This document shows, one piece after another, positions 56,766 through 64,000 of a stretch of DNA of 64,000 nucleotides. Positions within the stretch are counted from its first letter, which is position 1, and each line of letters begins with the position of its first letter. Made by a program: the position numbers and the translations under genes. This DNA is from Pelagibius sp. (lineage in GTDB: Bacteria; Pseudomonadota; Alphaproteobacteria; Kiloniellales; Kiloniellaceae). Under the pieces are notes generated by a model. It did no database searches. It saw only the letters and a program-made list of their open reading frames with translations, and had not been told where the DNA came from. The stretch is from the NCBI GenBank assembly GCA_028280305.1, contig JANQMC010000050.1, forward strand, positions 39,413 through 103,412, read 5' to 3'.

Positions 56766-59756
56766 ATGGTTAAACTCCCTTATCTGCCAGAGGCATCCGA
56801 ACTGCCGGGCGCCTTGCATCCGTCATCCGGCGAAGCTTGGCTTGAGCGGTGGCGCAGCAAGGCCGAAAGCGCGTTGGCTGCTTCCGGCAACGATTTTTTG
56901 ACGCAACTCGACGGAGCGCCAGCCGGACCCCGCCTCCTCGAATCGATCTTTTCGAATTCGCCCTTTCTCAGCCAATGCCTTACAGCCGATATCGGTCTCC
57001 TACCCGATGTTTTAAACCATGGGCCGCAATGGGTCCTCAGGAAAGTCCGAGAAGAGCTCAAAAGCAAGGCTCCCGGCTGCCGCGATCAAGCGGAATTGAT
57101 GGTGCTGCTGCGTCAGCAGCGCCGCCGCGCCGCCTTTGCCATCGCCTACACGGACATCACCGGCCAAGCAGGTGTCTCCGCCGTGACCCAGGCGCTGTCC
57201 GAGTTTGCCGAGGCGGCGGTCGAGGCAGCGCTTGAAGGCCTGCTGCGCCTGGCCGAGGCACGCGGAGAGCTTGGCCTGAAGGCTGGCCGAGAGACGGCCA
57301 CCGAAGACTGCGGGCTTGCGGTTATTGGTATGGGCAAGCTGGGCGGCGGCGAACTCAACTACTCCTCCGACATCGATCTCATCGTGATCTTCGATCCGGA
57401 GAAGACCGACTACCGGCACAGTCGCGGGGTTCAGCAGGGCATGGTGCGCCTCACCCGCGACCTGATGCGCGTTCTCGATGAGCACACGGCGGAGGGCTAC
57501 GTCTTCCGCACCGACCTGCGCTTGAGGCCCGACCCCAGCGCGATGCCGCTGGCGATCAGTGTGAATGCCGCCATGACCTACTACGAGAGCCTCGGACAGA
57601 ATTGGGAACGCGCGGCCATGATCAAGGCGCGGCCCATCGCCGGCGACCGCGAGCTGGGCCAGCGCTTCCTGGCCGAACTGCGCCCCTTCGTCTGGCGCAA
57701 ACATCTGGACTTCTGGGCCATTCAGGACGTCCACTCCATCAAGCGGCAGATCAATGCCCACAAAGGCGGCTCCGTGATCGCGGTGAATGGCCATAACGTG
57801 AAGCTGGGGCGCGGCGGCATCCGCGAGATCGAGTTTTTCGCCCAGACCCAGCAGCTCATCTGGGGCGGCCGCGATCCGACCCTACGCCTGCCCAAGACCA
57901 AGGAAGCGCTGGCCGCCCTGGTCGCCAGCGGGCATATCGAGCCCTCGGTGGCGGAAGGCCTGTGCGAGGCCTATGACTTCCTGCGCCGTCTGGAGCACCG
58001 TCTTCAGATGATCGAAGATCAGCAAACCCATCTGATCCCGCAGGATGACGAGGCGGTCGACAAACTTGCGGTGTTTCTGGGCTATGCGGACCCGGCCCGG
58101 TTCCGCGAGGACCTGCTGGCCAGGCTGCGTCTTGTGGAAGATCACTACGCTCATCTCTTCGAAGAGTCGCCCTCGCTCTCCAGTCCCGGCAACCTGGTCT
58201 TCACCGGCGGACAGCCGGACCCGGAGACCCTCTCGACCCTGCAGGACCTGGGTTTCGACGCCCCCGGTCGCGCCTGGAGCCTGGTAAGCGGCTGGCACCA
58301 CGGACGTTACCGCGCCGTGCGCTCGAACCGCAGCCGCCAGATGTTGACCGAACTTGTGCCGACGGTTCTGGATCTGCTTGGGAAAACCCGCGAGCCGGAC
58401 CAGGCCCTGATCAAGTTCGACAGCTTCCTGGCCGGACTGCCGGCGGGAGTGCAGATCTTCTCCCTCTTGTGCAGCAACCCCCGCCTGCTGGAGCTCTTGG
58501 CCGAGATTATGGGCTCGGCGCCGATGCTGGCGGAGCGGCTGAGGCAAAATCCTTCACTTCTGGAAGCCGTTCTCTCCGGCGACTTCTTCGACCCCCTGCC
58601 CGACGGCGCGGTGCTGGAGATGGAGTTGCAACAGGTGCTGGCCGATGCCCAGGACCTGCAGGACCATCTGGACCTGACCCGCCGCTGGGCCAACGACCGG
58701 CGGTTCCAGGTCGGGGTCCATATTCTGCGGCACAAAGGCGACGTCGATGACAGCGGCCGCGCCCTCAGCGACATTGCAGCGGCGACCCTGCGGGCGCTCT
58801 ACCAGCCGGTCATCGAAGATCTGGCCCGCAATCATGGTCATCTTGGCGGCTCGGGCCTCGCGCTGATCGCTCTCGGCAAACTGGGCGGGCGCGAGATGAC
58901 CGTTTCCTCCGATCTTGATCTGATCCTGCTCTACGAACCCTCGCCGGAGCATAAGCAATCGGACGGCGCCAAGCCGCTGGACCCGCCGCGCTATTATGCC
59001 CGCCTTGCCCAGCGGCTGATCAACGCGGTCACCGCGCAGACTGCCGAAGGAACCCTCTACGAGATCGACATGCGCCTCAGGCCCTCCGGTAACGCCGGGC
59101 CTATCGCCACCTCGCTTTCCGCCTTTCGCCGCTACTACGCCGAGCAGGCCTGGACCTGGGAGCACATGGCCCTGACCCGCGCCCGGGTAATTGCGGGCCC
59201 GGCAGATTTCTGCGAACGGGTGACGGACTGCCTGCGGCAGACGCTGACTCAGCCACGACAGGGCGATAGCCTGTTGGCCGATGTCGCCGCCATGCGCCGG
59301 CGCCTCCACAAGGAAAAGCCGGCAAAGTCGCTGTGGAGCGTCAAGTACGTCGCCGGCGGCCTGATCGATCTGGAGTTTCTGGCCCAATACCTGCAGCTGC
59401 GCGAGGCGGCCGCGCATCCGGAGGTGCTGGCAACCCCAACGCAGGACGCTTTTGCCGCCCTGGCCGCCGCCGGTATCCTCGAAAAGCCGAAAGCTGAAGC
59501 CTTGATCCAGGCCACCCGTTTCCTGCGTCAGGTGCAGGAGGCCCTGCGCCTCACCGTCGGCCCCGCCTTCGACGCCGATACCCTTTCACCGGCCCTGCAG
59601 GCGGCCCTGGCCGGCAGCGTTGGTATGGCCGGCTTCGCCGAGCTGCGCCGCCATCTGGTCGAAACCCAGAACTGGGTGCACAGCGTCTTCGTCGAGATGA
59701 TCGACGACCCGGCGCCGCCCAGCGGTCAGCAACCGGAGACTGTCGCCCTCGGCTAG
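56766..59756 (+). CDS. glnE: Glutamine synthetase adenylyltransferase/adenylyl-removing enzyme (996 aa)
   Basis: This is the bifunctional regulator of glutamine synthetase. The N-terminal adenylyl-removase nucleotidyltransferase core is 'GMGKLGGGELNYSSDIDLIV' (189-207) and the C-terminal adenylyltransferase core 'GKLGGREMTVSSDLDLILLY' (about 705-725). Each has paired metal Asp. A regulatory helical domain follows each. It responds to PII and glutamine in known relatives. Both catalytic cores are intact. Convergent with no other gene; bcp follows 101 nt later. Confidence 0.97.
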   Translation: MVKLPYLPEASELPGALHPSSGEAWLERWRSKAESALAASGNDFLTQLDGAPAGPRLLESIFSNSPFLSQCLTADIGLLPDVLNHGPQWVLRKVREELKSKAPGCRDQAELMVLLRQQRRRAAFAIAYTDITGQAGVSAVTQALSEFAEAAVEAALEGLLRLAEARGELGLKAGRETATEDCGLAVIGMGKLGGGELNYSSDIDLIVIFDPEKTDYRHSRGVQQGMVRLTRDLMRVLDEHTAEGYVFRTDLRLRPDPSAMPLAISVNAAMTYYESLGQNWERAAMIKARPIAGDRELGQRFLAELRPFVWRKHLDFWAIQDVHSIKRQINAHKGGSVIAVNGHNVKLGRGGIREIEFFAQTQQLIWGGRDPTLRLPKTKEALAALVASGHIEPSVAEGLCEAYDFLRRLEHRLQMIEDQQTHLIPQDDEAVDKLAVFLGYADPARFREDLLARLRLVEDHYAHLFEESPSLSSPGNLVFTGGQPDPETLSTLQDLGFDAPGRAWSLVSGWHHGRYRAVRSNRSRQMLTELVPTVLDLLGKTREPDQALIKFDSFLAGLPAGVQIFSLLCSNPRLLELLAEIMGSAPMLAERLRQNPSLLEAVLSGDFFDPLPDGAVLEMELQQVLADAQDLQDHLDLTRRWANDRRFQVGVHILRHKGDVDDSGRALSDIAAATLRALYQPVIEDLARNHGHLGGSGLALIALGKLGGREMTVSSDLDLILLYEPSPEHKQSDGAKPLDPPRYYARLAQRLINAVTAQTAEGTLYEIDMRLRPSGNAGPIATSLSAFRRYYAEQAWTWEHMALTRARVIAGPADFCERVTDCLRQTLTQPRQGDSLLADVAAMRRRLHKEKPAKSLWSVKYVAGGLIDLEFLAQYLQLREAAAHPEVLATPTQDAFAALAAAGILEKPKAEALIQATRFLRQVQEALRLTVGPAFDADTLSPALQAALAGSVGMAGFAELRRHLVETQNWVHSVFVEMIDDPAPPSGQQPETVALG

Positions 59757-59857
59757 AACGGATTCGGTAACGACAGCCTTGACCTTCCACCGCAGAGCAC
59801 GATCTTTAGCCAACGCAACTGTTGTTTCGATGCAAAGCTGACGGGAGATTACTGGGC

Positions 59858-60319
59858 ATGGTCGAAGTTGGAAAAAAAGCACCGGCCTTCAAGGCAGCCA
59901 CCGATGGGGGTGGAAGCGTCGCCTTGAAGGATCTTAAGGGCAAGAAGGTGATTCTGTATTTTTATCCCAAGGACGATACGCCGGGCTGCACGAAAGAAGC
60001 CTGCGGCTTTCGCGACTCCCTGCCCGACTTCTCGGCCGTCGACGCGACGGTCATCGGCGTCTCCAAGGATACGGTCGCCAAGCATGACAAATTCAAGGCC
60101 AAGTATGATCTGCCCTTTACCCTCATCTCCGATGAAGACGGCGATGTTTGCGAGGCCTTCGGCACCTGGGTCGAGAAATCGATGTATGGCCGCAAGTACA
60201 TGGGTATCGAACGGGCAACCTTCCTGATCGACGAGAAAGGCGTGCTTCGCGGCGAATGGCGCAAGGTCAAGGTCAAGGGCCATGTCGAAGAGGTTCTCGA
60301 AGCGGCCCAGGCGCTCTAG
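59858..60319 (+). CDS. bcp: Thioredoxin-dependent peroxiredoxin Bcp/PrxQ (153 aa)
   Basis: The 153-aa thiol peroxidase starts at ATG 59858 after GGGAG. It has the peroxidatic Cys44 and resolving Cys49 in 'DTPGCTKEACGF', the usual 5-residue spacing, plus 'VIGVSKDTVAKH', 'FGTWVEKSMYGRKY' and 'RATFLIDEKG'. It reduces peroxides using thioredoxin. The downstream DUF455 gene overlaps its stop in TAGTG. Confidence 0.96.
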   Translation: MVEVGKKAPAFKAATDGGGSVALKDLKGKKVILYFYPKDDTPGCTKEACGFRDSLPDFSAVDATVIGVSKDTVAKHDKFKAKYDLPFTLISDEDGDVCEAFGTWVEKSMYGRKYMGIERATFLIDEKGVLRGEWRKVKVKGHVEEVLEAAQAL

Positions 60320-61146
60320 TGCCGGCCTCGCTGGAGCACGGTGACACACCGCTGGGTTTGGCCGGTCGCGCCGTCGCCGTTCTCCAGGAGACCGACCCGG
60401 CACAGAAAGCGGCGCTCGCCAGTGCCATGGCGGCGGACTGGAAGGCCGGGCGGATCGCCGCCATCGGTCAGGGCAACCCGCTGGAGCGGCCCGGGCGTCC
60501 CAGGGAACCCGAACTGAAGCGCCCGGGCGAGGTCCGCAAACGCAAGATCAATCGCGGCACGACGGGCCGGATCGCCCTGCTCCATGCTCTGGCGCATATC
60601 GAGTTGAATGCAATCGATCTGGCCTGCGACATCATCGCCCGCTTCACCGCCGAGGACTTGCCGCGGGCTTTCTATGACGATTGGCTGCTGGTCGCCGAAG
60701 AGGAAGCCAAACACTATCTTCTGCTCGCCCAGCGGCTTGAGCAACTCGGCGGACACTACGGCGCACTGCCGGCCCATGACGGGCTTTGGCAGGCTTCCGA
60801 AGAAACCGCCCACGACCTGCTTGCCAGGCTGGCGGTCGTGCCTCTGGTGCTGGAGGCCCGCGGCCTGGACGTGACCCCGGCCATGATCGCCAAGCTCCAG
60901 GCCGCCGAGGATCACGAAAGCGCCGCCGTTCTGACGGTCATCTATGAGGATGAAATCGGCCACGTCGCCATTGGCAAGCGATGGTTCGATCATCTCTGTG
61001 AACGCCGTGGCCTCGACCCGAGGGAAAGCTGGCAGGACCTCGTGCGCCGTCACTTCCGCGGGCAATTGAAGCCGCCCTTCAATGAAGCCGCCAGGGATAC
61101 CGCCGGCCTGCCTGCTGATTTCTACGCACCGCTGGAATCCGCCTGA
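60319..61146 (+). CDS. DUF455 ferritin-like protein (275 aa)
   Basis: The 275-aa protein starts at GTG 60319, overlapping the bcp stop. It has the four-helix ferritin-like DUF455 motifs: 'HALAHIELNAIDLACDIIAR', 'WLLVAEEEAKHYLLLAQRL', 'VPLVLEARGLDVTP' and 'IYEDEIGHVAIGKRWF'. These provide Glu and His ligands for a di-iron centre. Relatives include MiaE-type tRNA hydroxylases, but the substrate is not known. The overlap with bcp suggests an oxidative stress connection. Confidence 0.87.
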   Translation: MPASLEHGDTPLGLAGRAVAVLQETDPAQKAALASAMAADWKAGRIAAIGQGNPLERPGRPREPELKRPGEVRKRKINRGTTGRIALLHALAHIELNAIDLACDIIARFTAEDLPRAFYDDWLLVAEEEAKHYLLLAQRLEQLGGHYGALPAHDGLWQASEETAHDLLARLAVVPLVLEARGLDVTPAMIAKLQAAEDHESAAVLTVIYEDEIGHVAIGKRWFDHLCERRGLDPRESWQDLVRRHFRGQLKPPFNEAARDTAGLPADFYAPLESA

Positions 61147-61237
61147 TCCTCCTCAGGGCTGACCCCTAAAGCTGCATGACAGCCTTGTCAGAGCTGCGTT
61201 TGACGGTCGGTGCCGAAGCGGTTACGCCTGATCACCA

Positions 61238-62173
61238 ATGGCTAGCGAAGAAACCAAGGGATCGCCTGGGCCGCGATGGCTGGGGCTCAGCGAGCGGCAG
61301 ATCGCCTTTGCCCTGCTGCTCATCGCCCCGGCGCTGTTCTGCTCCAATATGCTGACCGCCCGGGCAACCCATGACCTCTTTCCTCCGGTCGCCCTCGCTT
61401 TCTGGCGCTGGTTCTGCACCCTCCTGCTGCTGATGCCCTTCACCGCGACCGCGCTCTGGCAGCACCGTGCGGCGCTGCGGCGGGAGTGGCTGGACCTGCT
61501 CATCCTCGGCGCCCTCGGCATGGGGGTCTGCGGCGCCTTCGTCTACATCGGCGCCGATACCACCACTGCCACCAATATCGGCCTGATCTATGCCGCCTCG
61601 CCGATCCTGATCGTGGTCATCGCCCGTTTCGCCTACCATGAAACCGTTTCGCCGCTGCAGAGCCTCGGGATCGCCCTTTCCCTGACCGGGGTACTGGCCA
61701 TCATCTGCCGCGGCGACCTCAGAATCCTTGCGGAGTTGAGTTTTGCCGCCGGGGATCTCTGGGTACTGGCGGCCATGATCGCCTGGGCGGTCTATTCGAT
61801 CATGCTGCGCCACCGGCCGTCGGCCATGCCGCTGATGGTGCGCTTTGCCGCCATCAGCGCGGGCGGTGTCCTGATCCTGCTGCCGTTCACCATTGCCGAA
61901 GGCTTGAGCGGCGACCTGCCGCCGCTCAACGCGACGAGCTTCCTGACCGTCGGCTTCCTGGCGCTCTTCGCGTCCTTTGGTGCCTATCAGGTCTATGCGC
62001 TGGTTCAGCGGACGTTGGGCGCCGGCCCGACAGGCCTGCTGATGTATATGATTCCGCTCTACAACGCCGTCCTGGCCTATCTGCTGCTCGGCGAAGCGCT
62101 GCAGTTCTACCATCTGCTCGGCGCCGTCATGGTGCTGCCCGGGATTTATCTGGCGACGCGCAAAAACGGCTAG
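61238..62173 (+). CDS. EamA/DMT-family transporter (311 aa)
   Basis: About ten hydrophobic segments, in two EamA repeats (residues about 15-150 and 160-300), are seen, with 'FWRWFCTLLLLMPF' and 'TATNIGLIYAASPILIV' in the first half and 'GAYQVYALVQRTLGAGPTGLLMYMIPLYNAVLAY' (in part) in the second. DMT transporters export amino acids, nucleotides or drugs; the substrate is not predictable. Starts at ATG 61238. Confidence 0.92.
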   Translation: MASEETKGSPGPRWLGLSERQIAFALLLIAPALFCSNMLTARATHDLFPPVALAFWRWFCTLLLLMPFTATALWQHRAALRREWLDLLILGALGMGVCGAFVYIGADTTTATNIGLIYAASPILIVVIARFAYHETVSPLQSLGIALSLTGVLAIICRGDLRILAELSFAAGDLWVLAAMIAWAVYSIMLRHRPSAMPLMVRFAAISAGGVLILLPFTIAEGLSGDLPPLNATSFLTVGFLALFASFGAYQVYALVQRTLGAGPTGLLMYMIPLYNAVLAYLLLGEALQFYHLLGAVMVLPGIYLATRKNG

Positions 62174-62202
62174 CGGCCGGCTGTATCCTTTGAAAGAGCG
62201 AT

Positions 62203-63594
62203 CTAGCCGGCAACCTCCGAGAAAAATTCCTCGAACTTGCCCGAACCGTCCGGCGAGAGCTTTTCGTGATAACTGAGGACTATCTTGAAGTCGAAACCGA
62301 GGTTCTTAACGATCAACGATCGGAGTGCCTGTTCTTCTTCATTCGTCAGGCGGTGTGAAACAACCATCAGCTTTTCGATGACCTCGACACTGCGCTGAAT
62401 GTACCTGAATGCGCGTATCTTACTCGTGATGGCACGCACTTCGTCATGATATCCAAAGGTCGGGAAGACCTTACGCCCATCGGGCAACACAAGTCGATTG
62501 CGGTAGCGTCCCAGAACCCGGGTGATCACCGGCAGGCCGCGTCCGCAAGCACAAGGGGCACCTACCTCTGCGTAGTCGCCGATCTCGTATCGGATGAGCG
62601 GCGTCGCAAAGTTATGTAGGCTGGTGATCAGAACACGCCCGACTTCACCCGGTCTGCAGGCCCTACCCTCCTCATCCAATACTTCGAGAAGAACGTTTTC
62701 ACACTGAATATGATAACCATTCGAATCCGGGCATTGGATCGCCAGGTAGCCGGCTTCTTGGCAACTGTAGGAGTCAACCAGCGGGACGGACCACACGGCC
62801 TGCACCTTCTGCCTCAGTTCCAGGGTAACGGTCTCGCCCACCGTCATGATCTGTCGCAAGCTGGGTAGATCAATACCACCGTCTTGGCAGTAATCCGCTA
62901 GGGCCAGCAGGTTGGAGGGGAAAGAAATCAGATAATCCGGTTCCTCCCGCTGCAACCAATCCACTTGGTCGGCGATACTGCTCGCCACATTAAGCAGCAC
63001 TGCCGAGCCGGTCGGGTAAATGGAGCCCGACGCCGGCCCCCAAAACTCGCTTTTCGCGCCATGAGGCGGCATCGCAACGCCGGCGCGTGCTTTACGAATG
63101 GCGGCAAGCTTGCCGCCAAGATCACGGCCCTGCCAAAGATGCTCGCGCATCACGCAGGCGCGCCAGAATAAGTTGGTCACTTCGGAGGCGTTGAGGCGCA
63201 CCGGCCGTCCGGTCGATCCGGACGTCTCGACCTCATGGATCTTGCCGTGAGACTTCGGCAAGGCGGTTGTGTTGATGTCATTGCCAGCGCCCTGCAAGTC
63301 GGTGCGGCGCAGGACCGGCAGACGATTTAGGGTCTCGCGCGTCACCGGTGCCGTCGGATCAAGCCCGGCCTCCGCAAAGCGGCGCTGATAAAAAGGAACC
63401 GTGTTGCCCACATGGCCAAAAAGCAACTGAAGCTGCCGCGCTTGATGGAAAAACAATGCCTCTTCGTCGAGCCACTGGGTCTGATCCAGTTGATACAGCA
63501 GAGACAGGAGAAGAGAGGCCATGCGCCCGGGAATCGCCGGACTGACAATCCCAGGAACCGTTGATTTTGGAGTACGCACTTTTCGTCCCCCCAA
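62203..63594 (-). CDS. PaaK-like AMP-forming ligase (463 aa)
   Basis: The 463-aa adenylate-forming enzyme has the phosphate loop 'VETSGSTGRPVRL' (about residue 127-139), 'DSYSCQEAGYLAIQC' in the position of the A5-like motif, 'PLIRYEIGDYA' (A7-like, with Asp for ribose hydroxyls) and 'CACGRGLPVI' with a potential metal-binding Cys pair. It belongs to the phenylacetate-CoA ligase/CapK group. No paa genes are around it, so the substrate is uncertain and may be a surface polymer or a fatty acid. Slightly lower GC than neighbours. Confidence 0.83.
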   Translation of the reverse strand: MGGRKVRTPKSTVPGIVSPAIPGRMASLLLSLLYQLDQTQWLDEEALFFHQARQLQLLFGHVGNTVPFYQRRFAEAGLDPTAPVTRETLNRLPVLRRTDLQGAGNDINTTALPKSHGKIHEVETSGSTGRPVRLNASEVTNLFWRACVMREHLWQGRDLGGKLAAIRKARAGVAMPPHGAKSEFWGPASGSIYPTGSAVLLNVASSIADQVDWLQREEPDYLISFPSNLLALADYCQDGGIDLPSLRQIMTVGETVTLELRQKVQAVWSVPLVDSYSCQEAGYLAIQCPDSNGYHIQCENVLLEVLDEEGRACRPGEVGRVLITSLHNFATPLIRYEIGDYAEVGAPCACGRGLPVITRVLGRYRNRLVLPDGRKVFPTFGYHDEVRAITSKIRAFRYIQRSVEVIEKLMVVSHRLTNEEEQALRSLIVKNLGFDFKIVLSYHEKLSPDGSGKFEEFFSEVAG

Positions 63595-63844
63595 TCCGAA
63601 AAAGCGTGCCGTCTAATGCGGGTTGACGGACAGCGGCAAAGAACGCATCCCGCATAAGGAGGTGCTGGTCTGCCAAACCGGCTGCGTTGTCTTCACTTCA
63701 GTCTCCGACTCCCGCCCGAAAAAGGGCTGGAAAGCGGTCTGTGCCTTCCGCCGCTCCTGCACCGTCGTGCTGCCGCCCCATCGCCTGTTGCCTTTTTATA
63801 ACCGCTCCCGGGCGCGCGAGATCTGACTCTTTGAGGTTAAGAAA

Positions 63845-64000
63845 TCACGCTTCGGCTTCCGACGCCACGCCGCCATCGATCTTCGAGGCAAGGGACGCCT
63901 CCAGAAAGTCGTCGATATCACCGTCCAGCACGCCCTGGGCATTGCCCTTTTCAACCGCAGTCCGCAGATCCTTGACCATCTGATAGGGCTGCAAAACGTA
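63845..64000 (-). CDS. prfB: Peptide chain release factor 2, C-terminal end (partial)
   Basis: The visible 51 codons read '[14 protein letters not shown]', then '[15 protein letters not shown]' and stop at 63845, which is the conserved C-terminus of RF2. The GGQ domain and the N-terminal autoregulatory frameshift lie beyond the right edge. A downstream extension ([12 protein letters not shown]) is typical for alphaproteobacteria. Confidence 0.93.
   Translation of the reverse strand, partial: YVLQPYQMVKDLRTAVEKGNAQGVLDGDIDDFLEASLASKIDGGVASEAEA

Noticed and set aside
63595..63844. 67-codon plus-strand frame between the PaaK-like gene and prfB
   Set aside because: No RBS, Arg/Ser-rich composition and no motif. 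Treated as intergenic.

Overview
The window comes from a high-GC alphaproteobacterium, most likely of the Rhodospirillales sensu lato. This is inferred from the house-keeping genes (mnmA, tyrS, anmK, glnE, an iscR/nifS/iscS/ferredoxin cluster, a prfB end), from protein-level resemblance to alphaproteobacterial families such as GapR, and from a palindromic intergenic repeat of a type common in that class. No species can be named from the sequence alone.

Positions 1 to about 34,320 are the right-hand part of a large siphovirus-type prophage (HK97-like head, long non-contractile tail) that continues off the left edge. The minus strand carries, in transcription order, an early block (27.4 to 21.4 kb: Cro-like regulator, GapR-like fusion protein, DNA methyltransferase, DUF5131 and ASCH proteins, many small ATGA-coupled genes), a replication gene with an iteron array inside it (21.2 to 20.1 kb), a zinc-ribbon NusG-like protein (20.1 to 19.5 kb), then the packaging, head and tail genes (19.4 to 1 kb). 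Two strong intrinsic terminators split this strand into three blocks, and the NusG-like gene lies between them, which suggests antitermination control of late genes. The plus strand carries a repressor-like gene (27.5 kb), a ParB-like protein and several small genes, and a large serine recombinase that ends inside a host tRNA-Met gene (34.3 kb), the prophage/host junction. The same 18-bp perfect palindrome lies inside the spacers of two opposed early promoters and is the best candidate for the repressor operator.

Positions 34.35 to 64 kb are ordinary chromosome: an SCP2-like protein and mnmA; two alpha/beta hydrolases, a DUF302 protein and an adenylate cyclase; a LysR regulator divergent from a Tat-exported protein with three carboxymuconolactone-decarboxylase-like domains (lower GC, perhaps acquired); a CNNM/CorC protein; cysE-iscR-nifS-iscS-fdx with a promoter overlapping an IscR-box-like sequence; anmK and tyrS; a PEP-mutase-like enzyme and Ada; an AsmA/DUF3971 giant protein divergent from glnE; bcp and a DUF455 protein; a DMT transporter; a PaaK-like ligase; and the 3' end of prfB.

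The most striking features are in the prophage: a canonical -1 frameshift heptamer joining gpG to a gpT frame that has no start codon of its own, a structured repeat bracketing that cassette, a lambda-like replication origin inside the rep gene, the NusG-like protein between two terminators, the GapR fusion, and the recombinase/tRNA overlap.
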